Assembly: GCA_049718765.1 (NCBI GenBank)
Contig: JBNARI010000025.1
Span: 1 to 22,332, forward strand
Reading direction: 5' to 3'
DNA: 22,332 bases
DNA from: JBNARI01 sp049718765
Lineage (GTDB): Bacteria; Bacillota; Sulfobacillia; DUMF01
Shown here: positions 1 through 7,374 of the stretch, piece after piece
Position numbering within the stretch: position 1 is the first letter of the stretch
Layout of the letters: each line of letters starts with the position of its first letter
Translations under genes and position numbers: made by a program
Notes under the pieces: model-generated
Told to the model about the DNA's origin: nothing
Seen by the model: the letters and a program-made list of their open reading frames with translations, nothing else
Databases searched by the model: none

Positions 1-86
1 GTCAACGTCGTCTTCCCATGGTCTATATGCCCTATCGTCCCTATGTTCACATGCGGCTTCGTTCGCTCAAACTTCTTCTTCGCCAT
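1..86 (-). CDS. tuf: Elongation factor Tu, N-terminal fragment (gene runs off the window)
   Basis: EF-Tu is the GTPase that carries aminoacyl-tRNA to the ribosome. Only the first 28 codons are present. They read MAKKKFERTKPHVNIG and continue into GHIDHGKTTL, which contains the P-loop (GHxDHGKT) of translation GTPases. The ATG is at 86-84 and is preceded by a strong AAGGAGGA ribosome binding site at 92-99, so the start is secure. The gene lies directly downstream of three tRNA genes on the same strand, a tRNA-tuf arrangement known from many bacteria (in E. coli thrU-tyrU-glyT-thrT-tufB). Ile replaces the more common Val in GHVDHGKT, a conservative change. Fusion or truncation further along cannot be judged. 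Confidence 0.96.
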   Translation of the reverse strand, partial: MAKKKFERTKPHVNIGTIGHIDHGKTTL

Positions 87-91
87 CTTAA

Positions 92-99
92 TCCTCCTT
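92..99 (-). promoter_or_regulatory. Strong ribosome binding site of tuf
   Basis: AAGGAGGA on the minus strand lies five bases upstream of the EF-Tu ATG. It matches the anti-Shine-Dalgarno almost completely, as expected for a highly expressed gene. Confidence 0.9.
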
Positions 100-157
100 G
101 TCCAAGTCTTGTTATGTCACGCCGAGCACCGACGCCCTAGCCCTAAAATCAAAAAAA

Positions 158-233
<76 letters not shown>

Positions 234-283
234 ACCTCTTACACAAGAATATGCTTGAACGGCTTGAAGCCGGATATATCAAT

Positions 284-361
<78 letters not shown>

Positions 362-373
362 ACATCGTGAGAA

Positions 374-459
374 TGGTGGAGAGGGGTGGATTCGAACCAC
401 CGAAGGCATAAGCCAACAGATTTACAGTCTGCCCCCTTTAGCCACTTGGGTACCTCTCC
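374..459 (-). tRNA. tRNA-Tyr (anticodon GTA), long variable arm
   Basis: The 86-base minus-strand class II tRNA starts GGAGAGG and ends with CCTCTCC-A-CCA, with the CCA encoded. The anticodon arm is CAGA-CTGTAAA-TCTG, giving GTA. A variable arm of about 14 bases follows, as in bacterial tRNA-Tyr. It is the first gene of the tRNA-tuf unit. Confidence 0.97.
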
Positions 460-476
460 TTGCTTCTGCAGATGAT

Positions 477-505
477 ATGTTACAACGTTTGGTCCCCAAT
501 TTCAA
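477..505 (-). promoter_or_regulatory. Probable sigma-A promoter of the tRNA-tuf unit
   Basis: On the minus strand a TTGAAA -35 box (500-505) and a TAACAT -10 box (477-482) are separated by exactly 17 bases. Transcription would start near 470, about ten bases before tRNA-Tyr. The -35 box overlaps the alr stop codon (502-504). No terminator is visible between alr and the tRNAs, so some read-through is possible. Confidence 0.6.
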
Positions 506-1665
506 TAGGCTGCAGCATAAACCCGCGGTACACGCTCGCCAATCGACGTGAGCACTTCATAGCTAATCGTGTCAAGCCAATCACCGATGTTATCTGCGGA
601 AATGCACTCGTTACTCTGACAGCCCAACAGCACAACTTCTTCACCGGGTTCTACTTCTTGGTCCAAACGTACCATAAGTTGGTCCATGCATACTCGCCCC
701 ACGACAGGAGCCTTCTTCCCCCGTACAAGTACCCAGCCCTTATCAGATAGACCCCGGCGGTACCCATCCGCGTAACCCACGCAAACCGTGGCAATTATCT
801 CTTCCCCGCGAGTGGTGTAACTCCAGCCGTACCCTATGGGAGTACCATGAGGCAGCCGTTTCACCTGCACTACCCGAGCCTTCCACGTAAGCGCTGGCCT
901 CAAGTCCAGTCCCCTTGTCCCAGGTCTAGGGTGGTATCCGTACATTGCTATCCCCACACGCACCATGTCCAAGTGCGACTCAGGAAACTCTAGCGCAGCA
1001 GCGCTGTTGGCAGCGTGCCTGATTCCCACTTTTATGCCCGCCTGCTCCATTATGGCAAGCACTTCCTGAAACGCCTTGAGTTGCCAAGACGCCTTGTGCT
1101 TTGTCTCTTCTTCTGCACATGCAAAATGGGTATATACGCCCTCAAGCTCCAGGGGCCCTGAGAGCACCCTGCTACACAAGGATATCACTTCCTGAGGGTG
1201 TCTGAGCCCTATTCTGCCCATGCCTGTGTCCACCTTAACGTGAACTTTGCCTTTCTTGCGTTGGCGCAAACACTCTCTTGCCAGCGCATCCACCTGGCCA
1301 TCAGAAAACACTGTAGCCGTGACGTCCCATTTCACTGCTGCTTCTGCCCCTTCAGGCAGGACAGGGCCCAGCACCAGTATGGGAGCATCTAGCCCCGCCT
1401 TTCTGAGTTCCACCGCTTCGTCAACCGTGGCAACACCCAAATAGCTTGCCCCTACTTCCAGAGCGGTTCGGGCTACTTCCACTGCACCATGGCCGTAGCC
1501 GTTGGCTTTCACCACAGCCATGAATCGAACGCCAGGGCCCAGGCGTCTCCTGATTACCCTAACGTTGTGCCTGATAGCAGCCAAGTCCACTTCCACCCAG
1601 GATCGAACCCGAGCAGACCCGCTTCCCAGCGTACCTGTCCTTTGGCCAAGCCAACAAGGTCCCAT
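502..1665 (-). CDS. alr: Alanine racemase
   Basis: This PLP enzyme interconverts L- and D-alanine and so supplies D-alanine for peptidoglycan; with alanine dehydrogenase nearby it could also feed D-alanine into catabolism. The 387-residue product carries the PLP-lysine motif VVKANGYGHG (Lys53), the motif RHAANSAAA, the GYGWSY segment with the likely catalytic tyrosine Tyr279, and the C-terminal motif VGYADGYRR. Length is normal for the family. I chose the ATG at 1665 because AAGGGGG lies about ten bases upstream. A longer reading from a TTG at 1713 adds 16 unconserved residues and has a poor ribosome binding site. The gene is divergent from the sigma-54 regulator. Its last codons overlap the promoter of the tRNA-tuf unit. 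Confidence 0.95.
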   Translation of the reverse strand: MGPCWLGQRTGTLGSGSARVRSWVEVDLAAIRHNVRVIRRRLGPGVRFMAVVKANGYGHGAVEVARTALEVGASYLGVATVDEAVELRKAGLDAPILVLGPVLPEGAEAAVKWDVTATVFSDGQVDALARECLRQRKKGKVHVKVDTGMGRIGLRHPQEVISLCSRVLSGPLELEGVYTHFACAEEETKHKASWQLKAFQEVLAIMEQAGIKVGIRHAANSAAALEFPESHLDMVRVGIAMYGYHPRPGTRGLDLRPALTWKARVVQVKRLPHGTPIGYGWSYTTRGEEIIATVCVGYADGYRRGLSDKGWVLVRGKKAPVVGRVCMDQLMVRLDQEVEPGEEVVLLGCQSNECISADNIGDWLDTISYEVLTSIGERVPRVYAAAY

Positions 1666-2033
1666 GCCAGGACTATCCCCCTTGGGCCGCCTGCTTGCAC
1701 ATGTCCCGGACAACTGCTCGTGCCCAGCACGGCGTCATCACATCCGGGCTTCAAGGCAGCCCATGGCCTCACAGCCAGGATACCGCACCCGGGCTTCGGC
1801 TGCAACAAAGGATATGCCGCCCTCTGCCTGGAACACTGGCATGAGTCGAAAGCCCAAACCCGGTAGGAAAACAGTTCCCCGTGGAGAACTCTAGCAGATG
1901 AAGGACGGTGCATACTGGCGGTTGTTGTCGAGTAAAACGCACAGCCATGGAATTGCGCCACGTAACTTTGGGTAAACCACCAGTGGGAAGGGGGGAAAGG
2001 GACCTGGTCGCTTCCCCAGGACCAGGTGAAGGC
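1666..2033. other. 368-base divergent intergenic region (alr / sigma-54 regulator)
   Basis: No convincing gene is present. Open frames that cross it on either strand extend from neighbouring genes and show no recognisable family. It should hold the promoters of both divergent genes, but I could not assign clear -35/-10 or -24/-12 boxes. An imperfect hairpin lies at 1872-1890 (AGTTCCCC facing GGAGAACT) without a T tract. A perfect 8-base inverted repeat at 2002-2027 is listed separately. Confidence 0.6.
2002..2027 (+). promoter_or_regulatory. Inverted repeat overlapping the ribosome binding site of the regulator
   Basis: ACCTGGTC (2002-2009) and GACCAGGT (2020-2027) are perfect inverted repeats with a 10-base loop. 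The right arm includes the first bases of the AGGTGAAGG ribosome binding site upstream of the ATG at 2034. In RNA the stem would partly hide the site; in DNA it could be an operator. Its role is inferred. Confidence 0.5.
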
Positions 2034-3584
2034 ATGAACCGCTTCCGCTTTAAGGTCCGGTTCGAGGACAGGGTAGGCATGGTTAGGGATGTGGCTGAAG
2101 TGGTGTCGGCCCACGGAGCCAACATACTCTCGCTGGAAGTAAGGCCTGGGGAAATGCACATCCAGATCGACCACGTGCCTTCCCAAGTGCTTGAGAATAT
2201 CCTGCGCAGGGTCGGGACAGTGGCAAACGTGCTGGAAGTGGCTCCAGTAGAGCTTTTGCCCCACGAGCTTGCCCAACAACGCCTCAGAGCAATATTCGAC
2301 GCAGTGGAAGAAGGAATCCTGGTAACTGATGCTGCCGGCACCGTGGCACTGTGCAACCGAAAGGCCCAGGAAATACTGGGCATGGCCTCGTCTCTGGTGG
2401 GTACATCCCTCAAGGATCTAGGGTTTCCCAAGGAAATGCTGGTGTGGCTTGCCCTGGGGCGTCTCAGTCAGCAGGAAGCGCTGCTTTCCACCCCCCACGG
2501 CAGGCTGCGCTGCTTGGTGAAAAGCCAGCCCCTCGTTAACGAGGAGGCCAAGCCCGCAGGTGCCATGATCACCATTCAAAAGATGTCCCAAGTGAGGCGT
2601 TTGGTGCAGTCTCTCACCCAACCAGTGATGGTCACATTTGACGAAATAATCTACACCAGCAAGAGGATGGCAGAAGTTGTGAACTTCGCCAAGGCGGTGG
2701 CGCGAAGCGACTCCACTATCCTCATTCGTGGGGAAAGCGGTACGGGCAAGGAACTCTTTGCTCGAGCCATCCACATGGCCAGCCCCAGGCGGGATAACCC
2801 CTTTGGGGTTGTGAACTGTGCTGCAATACCTGACACTTTGCTAGAGAGCGAACTGTTTGGTTACGCAGATGGCACCTTCACAGGTGCGTTGAAGGGGGGC
2901 CGCCAGGGCCTGTTCGAGTTTGCACACCAGGGTACAGTTTTCCTTGATGAAATCGCGGAAATACCCCCATACGTACAAGTTAAGCTGCTCAGGGTACTTC
3001 AGGACGGCTGTGTGAGACGCCTGGGCGAAATGGTAGAAACTAAGGTGGACGTACGAGTAATTGCTGCAACAAGTCGCAACCTGGAGCAAATGGTGGCCGA
3101 AGGCAGCTTCCGCGAAGACCTGTTTTACAGGCTCAACGTCATCCCCTTGAACCTTCCACCCCTCAGGGAACGAAAAGAAGACATCCCTGTACTTGCCAAA
3201 CATTTCATAGAAAAGTTCAACCAGAGGCTTGGCAAGGACGTCAGGAGCCTTTCTGATATTGCCTTGAAACGCCTTTGGGAGTACGATTGGCCTGGCAACG
3301 TCAGGGAACTGGAAAACGTGATTGAACGAGCAATGAACCTGTGCTCAGGGCAGACCATAGACTCCTCCCACATCATCCTTCCATCCACCGGGAAACAGTT
3401 ACGCCATGTGCCGGGGCTCAAGAGGGCAGTAGAAGACGTGGAAAGGCAAGCCATCTTGGAGGCACTCAACAGGGCAGGGAGTATCCGGAAGGCAGCTGAA
3501 ATCCTGGGAGTATCCCACACCACTATCATCAACAAAATGCGGCGCTACCGCATAAGTGGCAAGACCCAATACCATTGGAAATAA
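2034..3584 (+). CDS. TyrR-like sigma-54-dependent activator (ACT-PAS-AAA+-HTH)
   Basis: The protein is predicted to bind upstream DNA and use ATP to open sigma-54 RNA polymerase complexes. From the ATG at 2034 it has 516 residues: an ACT domain (about 1-72, a small-ligand and often amino-acid sensor), a PAS domain (about 83-185), a sigma-54 AAA+ domain (about 205-430) and a Fis-type helix-turn-helix (about 470-507). Visible motifs are Walker A GESGTGKE (233-240), Walker B TVFLDEI (301-307), arginines in FREDLFYRL and the HTH segment IRKAAEILGVSHTTI. The sigma-54 contact loop reads GTFTGA (280-285) instead of GAFTGA. I chose this start for its AGGTGA site and because the ACT domain begins there; a GTG at 1908 would add 42 unconserved residues. 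A -24/-12 promoter lies immediately downstream, before ald, so ald is the obvious target. Confidence 0.93.
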   Translation: MNRFRFKVRFEDRVGMVRDVAEVVSAHGANILSLEVRPGEMHIQIDHVPSQVLENILRRVGTVANVLEVAPVELLPHELAQQRLRAIFDAVEEGILVTDAAGTVALCNRKAQEILGMASSLVGTSLKDLGFPKEMLVWLALGRLSQQEALLSTPHGRLRCLVKSQPLVNEEAKPAGAMITIQKMSQVRRLVQSLTQPVMVTFDEIIYTSKRMAEVVNFAKAVARSDSTILIRGESGTGKELFARAIHMASPRRDNPFGVVNCAAIPDTLLESELFGYADGTFTGALKGGRQGLFEFAHQGTVFLDEIAEIPPYVQVKLLRVLQDGCVRRLGEMVETKVDVRVIAATSRNLEQMVAEGSFREDLFYRLNVIPLNLPPLRERKEDIPVLAKHFIEKFNQRLGKDVRSLSDIALKRLWEYDWPGNVRELENVIERAMNLCSGQTIDSSHIILPSTGKQLRHVPGLKRAVEDVERQAILEALNRAGSIRKAAEILGVSHTTIINKMRRYRISGKTQYHWK

Positions 3585-3643
3585 ACCTTGCCATTCTCAG
3601 CTCCAGTGGTAGACGTCAGCCGACTGTCCGAAGGCCGTGGGCT

Positions 3644-3659
3644 TGGCATGGAACTTGCT
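3644..3659 (+). promoter_or_regulatory. Sigma-54 (-24/-12) promoter upstream of ald
   Basis: TTGGCATGGAACTTGCT matches the sigma-54 consensus TGGCACG-N4-TTGCW at every position but one (T for the last C of TGGCAC). The invariant GG is at 3645-3646 and GC at 3657-3658, with the required ten bases between. Transcription would start near 3670, about 40 bases before the ald start. It sits between a sigma-54 activator gene and ald, which strengthens the call. No clear upstream activator site was found. Confidence 0.85.
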
Positions 3660-3708
3660 CACAGTTGGCTGCAGGTTCAAAGTGCAAGGTTTGGGGAGGT
3701 AATTCCAC

Positions 3709-4836
3709 ATGGTTGTGGGAGTAGTGAGGGAGATCAAGCCCCAGGAGAACAGGGTTGGTCTGACTCCTGCTGGAGTCGATGCCCTGGTAAGGGCAGGGCA
3801 CCGGGTGCTGGTTGAAGCTGGCGCAGGTGAAGGCAGTGGGTTCAAAGACGAAGCCTATCGTGATGCTGGCGCCACTGTGGTTCCTCAGGCGAGGACTGTT
3901 TGGGAAGACTCGGAGATGATCGTTAAGGTGAAAGAGCCCGTGCCCTCGGAATACAAGTATTTCCGCCCGGGGCTGGTGTTGTTCACCTACCTTCACCTGG
4001 CGCCAGAGCCCGAACTGACCAAGGCGTTGAAAGAATCACGGATGGTGGCCATCGCCTACGAAACCGTGGAACTGCCCAACGGCTCTCTGCCTCTTCTCAA
4101 TCCCATGAGCGAGGTAGCTGGTCGTATGGCAGTGCAGGTAGGAGCCACTTTCCTTGAAAAGCCCCACCACGGCAAAGGTATCTTGCTTGGAGGCGTCGCT
4201 GGAGTGCCCCCTGCCCATGTGGTAATCCTGGGAGGAGGCACCGTGGGCACCAACGCGCTGAAGAGGGCAGTAGGCATGGGAGCCAGAGTAACAGTCATAG
4301 ACAAGAACCTGGACCGTCTGCGTTACCTGGACGACGTTTTCCATGGCCAGATTGAAACCCTGGCTTCCAACAGGTTCAATATTGCGGCCGCAGTGGCAAG
4401 CGCCGACCTTCTCATTGGCGCTGTGCTTATCCCTGGAGCGCGCGCCCCAAGGCTCGTGACCGAGGAAATGGTGCGCACAATGGAGCCGGGCAGCGTAATT
4501 GTGGACGTGGCAGTGGATCAGGGGGGATGTGTTGAGACAGTTGACCGCCCCACCACTCACCAAGACCCAATTTACATCAAACACGGGGTGGTACATTACG
4601 CGGTTGCCAACATGCCGGGCGCAGTACCACGCACCTCCACATTGGCTCTAACAAACGCCACATTACCTTACGTGCTTGCTCTGGCCAAGAAGGGCTGGAT
4701 CCAAGCAGTTAAGGAAGACGCAGCTCTGGCTAAAGGAGTAAACGTGGCCAACGGCAAGATCACCAACGCACCAGTGGCAGAAGCTCATGGGATGGAGTAC
4801 GTACCCTTGCTTCAGGTGCTCCAGGAACTCAGCTGA
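3709..4836 (+). CDS. ald: Alanine dehydrogenase
   Basis: The enzyme oxidatively deaminates L-alanine to pyruvate and ammonia with NAD+, or runs in reverse. The 375-residue protein has the family's usual length. Conserved residues fall at the canonical numbers: Arg15 (QENRVGLTP), Lys75 (VKEPVP) and His96 (YLHLA). The segment NPMSEVAGRMA is followed by the nucleotide-binding fingerprint ILGGGTVGTNALKRA and VIDKN; the catalytic aspartate lies in VDVAVDQGG. The ATG follows GGGAGGT with an 8-base spacer. A sigma-54 promoter lies about 50-65 bases upstream, so expression should depend on the neighbouring activator. It probably leads an operon with the two hydrolases downstream, ending at the terminator at 7337-7363. 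Confidence 0.97.
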   Translation: MVVGVVREIKPQENRVGLTPAGVDALVRAGHRVLVEAGAGEGSGFKDEAYRDAGATVVPQARTVWEDSEMIVKVKEPVPSEYKYFRPGLVLFTYLHLAPEPELTKALKESRMVAIAYETVELPNGSLPLLNPMSEVAGRMAVQVGATFLEKPHHGKGILLGGVAGVPPAHVVILGGGTVGTNALKRAVGMGARVTVIDKNLDRLRYLDDVFHGQIETLASNRFNIAAAVASADLLIGAVLIPGARAPRLVTEEMVRTMEPGSVIVDVAVDQGGCVETVDRPTTHQDPIYIKHGVVHYAVANMPGAVPRTSTLALTNATLPYVLALAKKGWIQAVKEDAALAKGVNVANGKITNAPVAEAHGMEYVPLLQVLQELS

Positions 4837-4874
4837 GACAACATTTTGGTCATCCAAGCCCCTGGCAACTGTTG

Positions 4875-4883
4875 TGGTATACT
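4875..4883 (+). promoter_or_regulatory. Possible extended -10 promoter in the ald-hydrolase gap
   Basis: TGGTATACT has the TGn-TATACT form of an extended -10 element, about 46 bases before the next start. No good -35 box lies at the right distance, so this is only a candidate internal promoter. Confidence 0.3.
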
Positions 4884-4928
4884 CACTGAGTAGCAACAAC
4901 CAGGTGAAAGCAGCAGGAGGTGACATGA

Positions 4929-6158
4929 GTGGACCCAGAAAGGGTAAGGCAGCGTGTGGAGGCCTTGGCATCGTTCACCGCCTCACCTGGGAATGGGGTG
5001 ACAAGGCTTTGCTTCACACCTGAAGAAGCAAGGGCGCGGGAGTACGTAGCCCAGTGCATGCGCGAGGCAGGGCTGAACGTATACACAGATGCTGCAGGGA
5101 ACATGTTTGGTCGCAAACAAGGGCTGGACCCAACTGCCCCGGTGGTAATGGTGGGTTCCCACTTCGACTCTGTCAGAAACGGAGGGAAGTTTGACGGGGT
5201 TGCAGGTGTAGTGGCAGCTCTGGAAGTAGCCCATGCAATTACACAACGAGGAATCACTACTCGCCATCCCATCGAGGTGTGTGCCCTAACCGAAGAAGAA
5301 GGTAGCCGCTTTGGCTCGGGCCTCTATGGCAGTCGGGCAATGGTTGACGGCATCTCACAAGAGGAGTTGAACAGGCAAGACTCTGCTGGCGTCTCCAAGG
5401 GCGAAGCCATGCGTGCCTTTGGGCTCGATCCGAGCAGGATACACGAGGCAAGGCGCAGGCCCGGGGACATAAAGGCATTCCTCGAGCTCCACATTGAACA
5501 GGGGCCAATTCTGGAACAGTCTGGCAAAGTCATCGGCATAGTCGACTACATTGTGGGCATCCGGGTGTTCAAGATTAGGGTCACGGGAAGCGCGGACCAC
5601 GCTGGCACTACCCCAATGAGCCTGCGCCGTGACGCCCTAGTGGGTGCGTCCCTTGTGGTTGCAGAAGTGGAACGCATGGCCCGGGAGCTTTCCCCAAATA
5701 TGGTTGCCACAGTAGGTTTTTTGCAGGTCAAGCCCGGCTCCTTCAATGTAGTGCCGTCGACGGTTGAGTTTACCGTGGACATGAGGGACCCCTCTAACTC
5801 CGTCTTGGACCTGGCCGAAGCGAGGCTGAAGGAAACCCTTGAACGCGTGTGCTCTGCAAGGCGCCTCAACTTCGAACTGAGCCGCACATTGGGCGTTGAT
5901 CCGGTGCCGACGTCCTCAGATATTGCAGCAATGCTTGAGCGGCATGCGGTCAAGCTTGGGCTACGCTACATGCACATTAACAGCGGTGCCGGACACGACG
6001 CCATGGTGATGGCAAAGATTGCTCCCATTGGGGTAGTGTTCGTACCCAGCGCCGGCGGCAAGAGCCACTCTCCCGAGGAGTTGACAGACTACAATCACAT
6101 CGCTGCCGGAGCACGGGTCTTAATGGAAGCGGTACTTGAACTAGCAGAACCATCGTGA
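4929..6158 (+). CDS. M20 Zn-dependent amidohydrolase (N-carbamoyl-L-amino acid hydrolase / allantoate amidohydrolase family)
   Basis: Family members cut the carbamoyl or ureido group from N-carbamoyl-amino acids or allantoate, releasing ammonia and an amino acid or ureidoglycine-type product. The 409-residue protein is full length. The bimetal residues are all visible: His78 and Asp80 in GSHFDSV, Asp89 in GGKFDG, Glu123/Glu124 in the EEEGSRFGSG segment, His188 in LELHIEQGP and a late His in GAGHDAM. The small domain shows the dimer-type GSADHAGTTPM motif. Start is the GTG at 4929: AGGAGG at 4915-4920 is 8 bases upstream, and the ATG at 4924 is out of frame. It lies 92 bases after ald and 16 before the next M20 gene. 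Carbamoylase and allantoate hydrolase cannot be told apart by eye. No ring-opening hydantoinase or allantoinase is recognisable beside it. Confidence 0.9.
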   Translation: MDPERVRQRVEALASFTASPGNGVTRLCFTPEEARAREYVAQCMREAGLNVYTDAAGNMFGRKQGLDPTAPVVMVGSHFDSVRNGGKFDGVAGVVAALEVAHAITQRGITTRHPIEVCALTEEEGSRFGSGLYGSRAMVDGISQEELNRQDSAGVSKGEAMRAFGLDPSRIHEARRRPGDIKAFLELHIEQGPILEQSGKVIGIVDYIVGIRVFKIRVTGSADHAGTTPMSLRRDALVGASLVVAEVERMARELSPNMVATVGFLQVKPGSFNVVPSTVEFTVDMRDPSNSVLDLAEARLKETLERVCSARRLNFELSRTLGVDPVPTSSDIAAMLERHAVKLGLRYMHINSGAGHDAMVMAKIAPIGVVFVPSAGGKSHSPEELTDYNHIAAGARVLMEAVLELAEPS

Positions 6159-6174
6159 ACTGGAGGTCGATCCA

Positions 6175-7317
6175 ATGGACAGGAAATCATGGGTGATAGA
6201 GCTCAGGCGGGAATTCCACAGGTACCCGGAACCCAGCTGGCAGGAGCACCGGACTGCAGCCCGGGTCGAGGAAATCCTCAAGTCCCTGGGCATTGAGACG
6301 AGAAGGGTGGCAGTTACTGGGGTAATCGGTGTGCTCAGGGGCAGCATGCCCGGGAAAACTGTGGCACTCAGGGCAGATATGGACGCGCTGCAACAGACTG
6401 AAAAGACCGGTGCTGAGTACGCCTCCCAAAACCCCGGGGTCATGCATGCTTGCGGCCATGATGCCCACACTGCCATGCTCCTGGGCGCAGCGAGCATGCT
6501 AGCTGAATCCAGACAATCTTTGGGCGGGAACGTGGTGTTCCTCTTCCAACCTGCAGAAGAGCTGGCTCAAGGCGCTAAGGCTATGATTGAGGCAGGGGCA
6601 CTCGAAGGCGTAGACGCAGTTTTCGGGATCCACGTGTGGAGTGGCCTGCCTACCGGCACGGTGTCCATCGAACCAGGGCCAAGGCTCGCCTCAATAGACA
6701 TATTCAAGGTGACGGTCAAGGGCAAAGGCGGCCATGGCTCCGCTCCGCACCAGGGTATCGACACTATTATTCCTGCTGCCCACATGGTGCTGGGATTCCA
6801 GTCCATACTCACAAAAGAGCTTGATGCCAGGAACCCAGTGGTGCTTAGCGTGGGCCAAATCCATGGGGGTACCAGGTTTAATATTATAGCTGACGAAACG
6901 TGGATGGATGGTTCTGTGAGGTGCTTTGACCCGACCATTCAGGACATGGTTGAGGAAAAGATGAAGAGGATTGCCAAGCTCACTGCCGAGGCTCACCGGG
7001 CAACCGCCGAAGTGCAGTACACCAGGGCTTGCCCAGTCACCTTTAACGATCCAAAGCTCACCGAACTTGCCCAGCGCGTAGCTGCAGCAGAACTGGGCGC
7101 AGATTCCTTGAAGCACCTAGAACCTCTCACTGGCAGCGAGGACTTTTCGTTCTTTGCGTCCAAAGTGCCAGGGACATTTCTGTTCCTTGGAACCGGCAAC
7201 GAAGCCAAGGGGATCACCTACCCGCAACACCATCCCCAGTACGACATCGACGAGGACGCCCTTGAGCTTGGGACCAGGCTGTATGCTTCCTTTGCAAAGG
7301 CCTTCCTCAATCAGTAA
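6175..7317 (+). CDS. M20 amidohydrolase (N-acyl-amino acid / hippurate hydrolase type)
   Basis: This family removes acyl groups from N-acyl-amino acids or related amides, releasing the free amino acid. The 380-residue product is full length. Its N-terminus is typical (ELRREFHRYPEPSWQE), followed by ALRADMDALQ, HACGHDAHTAMLLGAA with metal ligands Cys93 and His95, QPAEE with Glu128/Glu129, GIHVW with His153, and the late GSEDFSFF and a YPQHHP segment. No signal peptide is seen, so it should be cytoplasmic. The ATG follows GGAGGT with a 7-base spacer. It is the last gene of the ald operon and is followed by a strong terminator. The exact acyl group cannot be read from the sequence. Confidence 0.92.
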   Translation: MDRKSWVIELRREFHRYPEPSWQEHRTAARVEEILKSLGIETRRVAVTGVIGVLRGSMPGKTVALRADMDALQQTEKTGAEYASQNPGVMHACGHDAHTAMLLGAASMLAESRQSLGGNVVFLFQPAEELAQGAKAMIEAGALEGVDAVFGIHVWSGLPTGTVSIEPGPRLASIDIFKVTVKGKGGHGSAPHQGIDTIIPAAHMVLGFQSILTKELDARNPVVLSVGQIHGGTRFNIIADETWMDGSVRCFDPTIQDMVEEKMKRIAKLTAEAHRATAEVQYTRACPVTFNDPKLTELAQRVAAAELGADSLKHLEPLTGSEDFSFFASKVPGTFLFLGTGNEAKGITYPQHHPQYDIDEDALELGTRLYASFAKAFLNQ

Positions 7318-7336
7318 CCTCAAAGTCCCCGAGAGA

Positions 7337-7363
7337 GGAGGGGCATCTGCCCCTCCCAGTTTT
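7337..7363 (+). terminator. Rho-independent terminator after the ald operon
   Basis: GGAGGGGC (7337-7344) pairs perfectly with GCCCCTCC (7349-7356) across a 4-base loop, and TTTT follows three bases later. It lies 20 bases past the stop of the second M20 gene and between convergent genes. The minus side has no T tract, so it should act mainly on the plus strand. Confidence 0.85.
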
Positions 7364-7374
7364 CCTCGGAGCGG

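Noticed and set aside
1830..1860. TGGCATGAGTC, resembling the -24 half of a sigma-54 promoter upstream of the regulator
   Set aside because: No TTGC follows at the required distance, so the -12 half is missing.
1554..2279. A 241-codon minus-strand open frame between alr and the regulator
   Set aside because: It lies antisense to the ACT domain of the regulator and overlaps alr out of frame; no recognisable motif or good ribosome binding site.
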